The notes below the pieces were generated by a model that had not been told where the DNA came from, searched no databases, and worked only from the letters and a program-made list of their open reading frames with translations. A DNA stretch of 11,499 nucleotides from the NCBI GenBank assembly GCA_025966295.1, contig JAOPVD010000192.1, positions 1-11,499 on the forward strand. The letters are read 5' to 3'. Below are positions 1-4,653 of the stretch, piece after piece; the stretch's first letter is position 1; each line of letters opens with the position of its first letter. This DNA comes from Frankiales bacterium (GTDB lineage Bacteria; Actinomycetota; Actinomycetes; Mycobacteriales; SCTD01). The position numbers and the translations under genes are program-made.

Positions 1-1060
1 GAGACTGGTAGAAGCCTTGCAGCACGGTGGACAGCACCCGACTGGTCGTGCCGAAGATGCGCGCCGCCTCACGAATGAGCCCTGCGTCAACATCGCAGAT
101 CTCAGCAGCCCACTCTGGGGTGCATGACGCGGTGCGTTGCGCGAGGGTGGCAAAGCCGACGGTGTGCGCGTCGACGTACGCCTGGTCTACCCAACCTTGG
201 GCGATCAGCTCGTGGACCAGCGCGTTCATCAGCGCCAGGTTGGTGCCATTGCGCACTGCGAGGTGCACGTCGGCGCGTAGGGCTGGCACTGTCGGGCGCG
301 GGTCGACCACAACGAGCGCCGGCGGACCAGCCGACTCAAGTCGGTCGCGCATGCGCGTCCACAGGACGGTCTGCGTCTCCGCGACGTTGTGGCCGTAGAG
401 GAAGAATGCGTCTGCGACATCGACGTCGGTGTAGGAGCCGGGCTGGCCGTCGCAGCCGAAGGACTCCTTCAGCGCCTGCGCTGCCGTGGCCGTGCAGAGC
501 CGGGTGTTGCCGTCCACGTGCGGGGTGCCGACGCCTGCATGCGCGAGGACGCCTAGGGCGTAGTAGTCCTCGAGGAACAGCTGGCCGCTGTTGTAGAAGG
601 CCACGGACTGCGGGCCCTTGGTGTCGAGCAGCTCCTGCATTCGCGCGGCGACGCGCGCCAACGCGGTGTCCCAGTCGGCCTCCACCAGGTCGCCGCCCTC
701 GCGCACCAGCGGTGTGGTCAGCCGTTCCGCGCTGTTGTTGGCCTGCCAGGCGAACAGGCCCTTCGGACCCAGGCGCCCCCTATTCACCCGATCCCCGCCG
801 CGGCCACGGGTCCCCACGATCCGGCCGTCCTTGACCGCGATGTCACACCCGCAGCCGTTCGAACACATGACACAGGCGGACGCCACCCAGGCATCCACCT
901 GGTCCTCACCGAGCCCGTCCTGCAGAGCCAGGTCGACGCGCTCCGGCCAACTGCCGTTGCGCTCGTGCTCGCTGATCGGCCCCCAAGGGTCGACGATGCG
1001 GCGGTCCGGCAAGGTCAGCTCCTTGAGCACCCAGGGCAGGGCCTTAGGACTTGTTGCCAC
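1..1060 (-). CDS. Molybdopterin oxidoreductase, nitrate reductase-like (N-terminal part, cut by window edge)
   Basis: The 353 codons present encode the N-terminal part of a bis-MGD molybdenum enzyme; the C-terminus lies beyond the left edge. An iron-sulfur motif C63-x2-C66-x3-C70 is followed by the family-typical DGRIVG and GRLGPKG stretch. A block DGNTRLCTATA contains C189, aligned with the cysteine that binds molybdenum in periplasmic and assimilatory nitrate reductases, so nitrate reductase-like chemistry is more likely than serine-ligand (DMSO reductase) or selenocysteine (formate dehydrogenase) chemistry. That is family inference; the substrate is not shown. The fourth cluster cysteine appears replaced by G98. 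No twin-arginine signal is visible, which suggests a cytoplasmic enzyme. The GTG at 1060 is chosen because the first residues (PKALPWVLKEL) look native and a TAGACC box sits 8 bases upstream; the frame stays open to a stop near 1154, so the start is uncertain. Third positions are richer in A/T than in pafA. Confidence 0.88.
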   Translation of the reverse strand, partial: MATSPKALPWVLKELTLPDRRIVDPWGPISEHERNGSWPERVDLALQDGLGEDQVDAWVASACVMCSNGCGCDIAVKDGRIVGTRGRGGDRVNRGRLGPKGLFAWQANNSAERLTTPLVREGGDLVEADWDTALARVAARMQELLDTKGPQSVAFYNSGQLFLEDYYALGVLAHAGVGTPHVDGNTRLCTATAAQALKESFGCDGQPGSYTDVDVADAFFLYGHNVAETQTVLWTRMRDRLESAGPPALVVVDPRPTVPALRADVHLAVRNGTNLALMNALVHELIAQGWVDQAYVDAHTVGFATLAQRTASCTPEWAAEICDVDAGLIREAARIFGTTSRVLSTVLQGFYQS

Positions 1061-1370
1061 ACACGGCGGGTCTAACCCTCCTGAAGGCTGCAAGCTCGAG
1101 CGAGGAATGCAGGGTGGCTTGCCCGAGAGCCCTGCGGGCGCGATCCGCCGCTGCTACCGGCTGTCGTCCCAGGTCCCAAAGGCGTATCCCACGGCGGCGG
1201 GGTCGGCTAGGCTGCGCTTCTGCTTCCGCTGCGGCGGCGAGCCTTGCGTCCAGCAGCGGCGCGGGTCCGGTAGCGCCTCGGCGCCACACCCAGCGTCGTT
1301 CCTGCCCGGGATGCCGTCGACTCGCGTCCCCCGTGTGGCTGCAAGCGTTGCTCGCCTAGGCTGTTCGGCG
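1061..1370. other. Divergent intergenic region between oxidoreductase and GAF-ANTAR genes
   Basis: This 310-base gap carries the control regions of two divergent genes. All frames across it look non-coding: third positions lose their G/C preference just left of 1371. A TAGGCT box on the plus strand at 1208-1213 has no start codon close behind it, so it is either an upstream promoter with a leader or chance. On the minus strand AGGAGG at 1082-1077 lies 16 bases from the GTG at 1060, rather far for a ribosome binding site. I looked for the paired hairpins with six-base loops (A at loop position 1, G at position 4) bound by ANTAR proteins and found no convincing pair by eye. Confidence 0.5.
1357..1362 (+). 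promoter_or_regulatory. -10 box TAGGCT of the GAF-ANTAR gene
   Basis: TAGGCT lies 8 bases before the GTG at 1371. The same kind of box at the same distance precedes four other starts in this window, which supports transcription beginning at or next to the start codon (a leaderless mRNA). I see no convincing -35 element. Confidence 0.55.
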
Positions 1371-2177
1371 GTGCGTGCCCTACCCGAGTGGGCCGTCATC
1401 AACATTGACAACCGCCACCCCGAGAACGAGCGGTACACCGACGCCGACCGGGACCACGATCGGTCCTCGCAGATGGATGCGATGTCGGCGCTGGCCGAGC
1501 TCGGGAAGATCAAACACTCCGAGCAGGGGCTGAGCGAGGTGCTCGAGCGCGTCTCGGCGCTGGCGAAGGCGTCGATCCCTGGCGTCGCGGAGGTGTCGGT
1601 CACTCTCGTGACCGATGGTGTGCCCGGAACGGCCGCCTACACCGGTGAGCTCGCGCTGGCATTGGACGAGGCGCAATACGACGCCGGGTACGGGCCGTGT
1701 CTGTCCGCTGCCGCGAAGGAGACGGTGTACCTCATCGAGCAGATGTCGCAGGAGACCCGCTGGCCGGAGTTCACCGCCGACGCTCTGATGCACGGAGCGC
1801 GGTCGTCCTTGTCGATCGGGATCCCGCTCCACAAGCCCGTGAACGGTGCGGTGAACTTCTACGCAAACGAGCCGGGCGTCTTCGACGATGCTGCGGTGGA
1901 GCTGGCCAAGACGTTCGCGGGGTACGCAGCGGTGGCGCTGGCGAACGCCAGCCTGTACGAAACGACGGCGGCGCTGGCGAGGCAAATGTCGGAGGCGATG
2001 GCGTCCCGGGCGGTGATCGAGCAGGCTAAGGGCATCCTGGTCGCGCAGAAGCAGATCAGCCCGGAGGAGGCGTTTGAGGTGCTCACGCGCGCGTCGCAGG
2101 CAGCGAACCGCAAGTTGCGGGACATCGCCCAGGCCATGGTGGACGGGGCTCACTCGCCAAATGGGCAGCAACGGTAA
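1371..2177 (+). CDS. GAF and ANTAR domain protein, putative antitermination regulator
   Basis: With the GTG start at 1371 the product has 268 residues. Residues 45-195 form a GAF sensor domain, including the D-AQYDAGYGPC-LSA block common in this family. Residues 202-258 form an ANTAR domain with the IEQAKGILV core, followed by EEAF and the usual run of short helices. ANTAR domains bind paired hairpins in nascent RNA and prevent termination; the GAF domain presumably senses a ligand or redox state, which the sequence does not identify. The usual reading would start at ATG 1473 (234 residues), but that ATG has no ribosome binding site. The 34 codons before it have G or C at 30 third positions, against 9 of the 16 codons before 1371, so translation probably starts at 1371. 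The gene is divergent from the nitrate reductase-like gene. Its extra N-terminus is short, charged and unlike a domain I know. Confidence 0.88.
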   Translation: MRALPEWAVINIDNRHPENERYTDADRDHDRSSQMDAMSALAELGKIKHSEQGLSEVLERVSALAKASIPGVAEVSVTLVTDGVPGTAAYTGELALALDEAQYDAGYGPCLSAAAKETVYLIEQMSQETRWPEFTADALMHGARSSLSIGIPLHKPVNGAVNFYANEPGVFDDAAVELAKTFAGYAAVALANASLYETTAALARQMSEAMASRAVIEQAKGILVAQKQISPEEAFEVLTRASQAANRKLRDIAQAMVDGAHSPNGQQR

Positions 2178-2255
2178 GCCGGTCCTTACCTTCGTGTTTC
2201 GCCCGTGTGATCTGGCGCGACCCGATGACAGCATCCGCTACTCCCGCAATCGAGG

Positions 2256-2281
2256 CGCGCTGCTGGAAGACCAGCAGCGCG
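2256..2281 (+). terminator. Perfect 11-bp hairpin, likely terminator of the GAF-ANTAR gene
   Basis: CGCGCTGCTGG (2256-2266) is followed by the loop AAGA and then its exact reverse complement CCAGCAGCGCG (2271-2281). It lies 78 bases after the GAF-ANTAR stop codon. There is no T-run on either side, as is common for terminators in high-GC actinobacteria, so terminator function is inferred from the stem and its position only. Confidence 0.5.
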
Positions 2282-2420
2282 GGCCTGAACCGCGTTCCGG
2301 CCGATCACGCCGATCGGCAGGTGGCCGGACGCCTGCAGCAGTTCGGTCCGGGCGGCGCGCTCGGCGTACCGCCCGGCACGCTTGGCACCCCAGACCCGTC
2401 CCCGGGATGCGACGCTGTGT

Positions 2421-2633
2421 TCATGCGGGTGTTGGGTGAAGCGTCGACCGAGGAGGCAAGTAGTGATCACGCACCAGGTCGCGGAACACCCAGGTGCTGT
2501 CGCCATCCGGCGGCTGGAGGACGTGCGGACCTCCGCGCGGGTCTGTGAAACGGGCGTAGAACCGCTCACTGCCGTCGGCGACGTGCCGGCTCTGGATCGA
2601 CACCAGGGCTCGGCTTGGACGTCGACCGCCCAT
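2421..2633 (-). CDS. Doubtful 70-residue ORF, faintly like the N-terminus of a tyrosine integrase
   Basis: The ATG at 2633 is preceded by GAAGGA (2647-2642) with an 8-base spacer, a good ribosome binding site. The protein contains DGSERFYARFTDPRGGP, a pattern that recalls the three-stranded arm-binding domain at the start of many phage-type tyrosine integrases (small residue, aromatic, AR, DP, G). No catalytic domain follows: the frame stops after 70 residues, so at best this is a remnant or a small independent protein. It overlaps the plus-strand ORF at 2463-2816, and at most one of them is likely real. The integrase resemblance is by eye only. Confidence 0.25.
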   Translation of the reverse strand: MGGRRPSRALVSIQSRHVADGSERFYARFTDPRGGPHVLQPPDGDSTWVFRDLVRDHYLPPRSTLHPTPA

Positions 2634-2816
2634 TGCGACCGTCCTTCACATCGACGGAGCGGAGCCGCCCGCAGATCTGACCGAACGTGGTTCGGGATGA
2701 CCGGGGGAGAGGCCCAAACGCGTTGTCACTCATGCCAGGCCGATTTGTGGTGGAGATGTGGCAGGCTCAACCACAGATTCGACGGTCTTCGACGAACGCC
2801 TACGAACCTCGGGTGA
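2463..2816 (+). CDS. Doubtful 117-residue ORF of unknown function
   Basis: A near-ideal ribosome binding site GAGGAGG (2450-2456) stands 6 bases before the GTG at 2463, and 24 of the first 30 codons end in G or C. The predicted protein starts VITHQVAEHPGAVAIRRLED, is rich in arginine, and contains a C-x2-C pair (CHSCQADLWWRC) near its end. I do not recognise a family. The second half loses the codon bias, and the opposite strand holds a competing ORF, so it may be a decayed gene or chance. Its stop lies 6 bases before the short ORF that leads into pafA. Confidence 0.25.
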   Translation: MITHQVAEHPGAVAIRRLEDVRTSARVCETGVEPLTAVGDVPALDRHQGSAWTSTAHCDRPSHRRSGAARRSDRTWFGMTGGEAQTRCHSCQADLWWRCGRLNHRFDGLRRTPTNLG

Positions 2817-2822
2817 GAGAAC

Positions 2823-2876
2823 ATGCCCCCTGACCTGCGGTCATGCCAGCCGCTGATGTGCGCCCAGGTTCGCTGA
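2823..2876 (+). CDS. Possible 17-codon leader ORF overlapping the pafA start
   Basis: ATG at 2823 opens a 17-codon frame (MPPDLRSCQPLMCAQVR) whose TGA at 2874-2876 shares its last base with the pafA ATG, giving TGATG. A weak GGTGAG (2812-2817) precedes it. The pafA start itself lacks a ribosome binding site, so reinitiation from this ORF could supply translation. The frame is short enough to be chance. Confidence 0.3.
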   Translation: MPPDLRSCQPLMCAQVR

Positions 2877-4234
2877 TGGAGCGTCGCATCTTCGGGATCG
2901 AGAACGAGTACGGCGTCACGTGCACCTTCCGGGGCCAGCGACGGCTCAGTCCTGATGAGGTCGCCCGCTACCTGTTCCGCCGGGTGGTGTCGTGGGGCCG
3001 CAGCTCCAACGTCTTCCTCAAGAACGGCGCCCGGCTCTACCTCGACGTCGGCAGCCACCCCGAGTACGCCACCCCCGAGTGCGACAGCGTCGTCGACCTG
3101 GTCACGCACGACAAGGCGGGGGAGCGGATCCTGGAGGGGCTGCTCGTCGATGCCGAGCGCCGGCTGCGCGAGGAAGGCATCGCCGGCGACATCTACCTGT
3201 TCAAGAACAACACCGACTCCGCCGGCAACTCCTACGGCTGCCACGAGAACTACCTGGTCGGCCGGCACGGCGAGTTCAGCCGGCTCGCCGACGTCCTCAT
3301 CCCGTTCCTGGTGACCCGCCAGATCATCTGCGGCGCCGGCAAGGTGCTCCAGACCCCACGCGGGGCGGTGTTCTGCGTGAGCCAGCGGGCCGAGCACATC
3401 TGGGAGGGCGTCAGCTCGGCGACCACCCGCAGCCGGCCGATCATCAACACCCGCGACGAGCCGCACGCCGACGCCGAGCGGTTCCGGCGGCTGCACGTCA
3501 TCGTCGGCGACAGCAACATGAGCGAGACCACCACGCTGCTCAAGGTCGGCACCACCGACCTGGTGCTGCGGATGATCGAGGCCGGCGTCGTGATGCGCGA
3601 CCTGACGCTCGAGAACCCGATCCGCGCCATCCGCGAGGTCAGCCACGACCTGACCGGCCAGAAGAAGGTCAAGCTGGCCAACGGCCGGGAGGCCAGCGCC
3701 CTGGAGGTGCAGCGGGAGTACTACTCCAAGGCGGTGGACTTCGTCGCCCGGCGCGGCAGCGACGAGACCGTGAAGCAGGTCCTCGACCTGTGGGACCGCA
3801 CCCTGACCGCGATCGAGACCGGCGACCTGTCGCTCGTGGACCGCGAGGTGGACTGGGTCATCAAGCACCAGCTCATCGAGCGCTACCGCGCCAAGCACGA
3901 CCTGGCCCTCAGCAGCCCGCGGGTCGCCCAGCTCGACCTGGCCTACCACGACGTGAACCGCAGCCGGGGCCTGTACTACCTGATGGAGAACAGGCACCTG
4001 GTCGACCGGGCCACCACCGACCTGCGCACCTTCGAGGCCAAGTCGGTGCCACCGCAGACCACCCGGGCGCGGCTGCGCGGCGAGTTCATCGCCAAGGCGC
4101 AGGAGAAGCGCCGCGACTTCACGGTCGACTGGGTGCACCTCAAGCTCAACGACCAGGCGCAGCGCACCGTGCTCTGCAAGGACCCCTTCCGCTCCGTCGA
4201 CGACCGCGTCGAGAAGCTCATCGCCTCGATGTGA
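2876..4234 (+). CDS. pafA: Proteasome accessory factor A, Pup--protein ligase
   Basis: PafA uses ATP to join the C-terminal glutamate of Pup to lysines of target proteins, marking them for the mycobacterial-type proteasome. The 452-residue length equals that of the M. tuberculosis enzyme, and the sequence is family-like throughout: RRIFGIENEYGVTCTF at the N-terminus, SWGRSSNVFLKNGARLYLDVG with the catalytic-base aspartate at D57, HPEYATPECD, the nucleotide-site block NNTDSAGNSYGCHENY (residues 111-126), RAEHIWEGVSSATTRSRPI, and the C-terminal RTVLCKDPFR. E9 matches a magnesium ligand. ATG 2876 is preferred over the in-frame ATG 2843 because homologues begin M-x-RRI and because 5 of the 11 intervening codons end in A or T, unlike the gene body. 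The usual partners prcA, prcB, pup and dop are not in the 2.8 kb upstream. The FKBP gene follows on the same strand. Confidence 0.97.
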   Translation: MERRIFGIENEYGVTCTFRGQRRLSPDEVARYLFRRVVSWGRSSNVFLKNGARLYLDVGSHPEYATPECDSVVDLVTHDKAGERILEGLLVDAERRLREEGIAGDIYLFKNNTDSAGNSYGCHENYLVGRHGEFSRLADVLIPFLVTRQIICGAGKVLQTPRGAVFCVSQRAEHIWEGVSSATTRSRPIINTRDEPHADAERFRRLHVIVGDSNMSETTTLLKVGTTDLVLRMIEAGVVMRDLTLENPIRAIREVSHDLTGQKKVKLANGREASALEVQREYYSKAVDFVARRGSDETVKQVLDLWDRTLTAIETGDLSLVDREVDWVIKHQLIERYRAKHDLALSSPRVAQLDLAYHDVNRSRGLYYLMENRHLVDRATTDLRTFEAKSVPPQTTRARLRGEFIAKAQEKRRDFTVDWVHLKLNDQAQRTVLCKDPFRSVDDRVEKLIASM

Positions 4235-4247
4235 TCGGCGCGCCCGG

Positions 4248-4253
4248 TAGCGT
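4248..4253 (+). promoter_or_regulatory. -10 box TAGCGT of the FKBP gene
   Basis: TAGCGT lies in the 46-base gap between pafA and the FKBP gene, 27 bases before the ATG at 4281. Transcription would start near 4261 and give a leader of about 20 bases containing the GAGGAG ribosome binding site at 4271-4276. It resembles the boxes before five other genes here. It implies that the isomerase has its own promoter besides any read-through from pafA. Confidence 0.45.
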
Positions 4254-4280
4254 CGGCCCCCCTACTTCCTGAGGAGCAGC

Positions 4281-4652
4281 ATGGCCGAGAAGCCCGTCGT
4301 CGAGATCCCCGAGGGCGCCCCGCCCGCCGAGCTCGTCATCGAGGACCTCACCGTCGGCGACGGCGCGGAGGCGGTCGCCGGCAAGCGTTGCACCATGCAG
4401 TACGTCGGCCACTCCTGGTCGACCGGCAAGCAGTTCGACGCCAGCTGGGACCGTGGCGAGCCGTTCACCTTCCAGCTCGGCGCCGGCATGGTCATCGGCG
4501 GCTGGGACCAGGGCGTGGCCGGCATGAAGGTCGGCGGCCGGCGCAAGCTCACCATCCCGCCGCAGCTGGGCTATGGCGCCCGCGGCGCCGGTGGCGCGAT
4601 CGGTCCGAACGAGACGCTCGTCTTCGTCGTCGACCTGCTCGACGTCAGCTGA
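4281..4652 (+). CDS. FKBP-type peptidyl-prolyl cis-trans isomerase
   Basis: This 123-residue single-domain FKBP catalyses cis-trans isomerisation of X-proline bonds. All the pocket positions known from human FKBP12 are retained: Y41, F52, D53, F62, V71, I72, W75, Y98, I107 and F115 match Y26, F36, D37, F46, V55, I56, W59, Y82, I91 and F99. The N-terminal 20 residues are a short extension without a signal peptide or lipobox, so the protein is probably cytosolic. GAGGAG at 4271-4276 stands 4 bases before the ATG. FKBP genes next to pafA also occur in other actinobacteria, such as Streptomyces; a direct role in pupylation is not established. The last 8 bases overlap the convergent cyclase gene. 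Confidence 0.96.
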   Translation: MAEKPVVEIPEGAPPAELVIEDLTVGDGAEAVAGKRCTMQYVGHSWSTGKQFDASWDRGEPFTFQLGAGMVIGGWDQGVAGMKVGGRRKLTIPPQLGYGARGAGGAIGPNETLVFVVDLLDVS

Positions 4653-4653
4653 C
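4644..4653. repeat. 10-bp perfect palindrome holding both stop codons of two convergent genes
   Basis: GTCAGCTGAC reads the same on both strands. Read either way it encodes Val-Ser-stop, so the FKBP protein and the cyclase both end in VS and the two genes overlap by 8 bases tail to tail. Confidence 0.9.

Larger units (their letters stand above)
2178..2875. other. About 700 bases with no convincing gene, upstream of pafA
   Basis: This stretch separates the GAF-ANTAR gene from pafA. It has a less regular codon structure and more A/T than its neighbours, and no homologue of prcA, pup or dop, the genes that usually precede pafA. It holds a strong hairpin at 2256-2281, two mutually exclusive small ORFs (2463-2816 plus, 2421-2633 minus), an imperfect inverted repeat (2746-2755 with 2766-2775, nine of ten pairs) and a very short ORF whose stop overlaps the pafA start. 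I see no clear -10 box for pafA here. Confidence 0.5.

Noticed and set aside
1081..1140. ANTAR-type RNA hairpin pair in the oxidoreductase leader
   Set aside because: The only stem found (GCCCG with CGGGC) has a nine-base loop without the required A and G positions.
1208..1213. TAGGCT box on the plus strand as a promoter
   Set aside because: No start codon or ribosome binding site follows at either distance class seen here; it is over 150 bases from the nearest gene start.
618..1370. Long upstream extension of the GAF-ANTAR frame back to 618
   Set aside because: It would overlap the oxidoreductase gene, its low-complexity sequence has no domain, and the codon bias begins only at about 1371.
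2746..2775. Inverted repeat upstream of pafA as an operator or terminator
   Set aside because: One mismatch in ten pairs, a 10-base loop and no clear positional logic; not strong enough to call.
2843..2875. Earlier in-frame ATG for pafA
   Set aside because: It adds 11 residues absent from homologues, and 5 of those codons end in A or T, unlike the gene body.
2726..4138. 470-residue open frame on the minus strand opposite pafA
   Set aside because: It mirrors the codon structure of pafA, is rich in V, A, D, G and H as expected for an antisense shadow, and has no recognisable domain.
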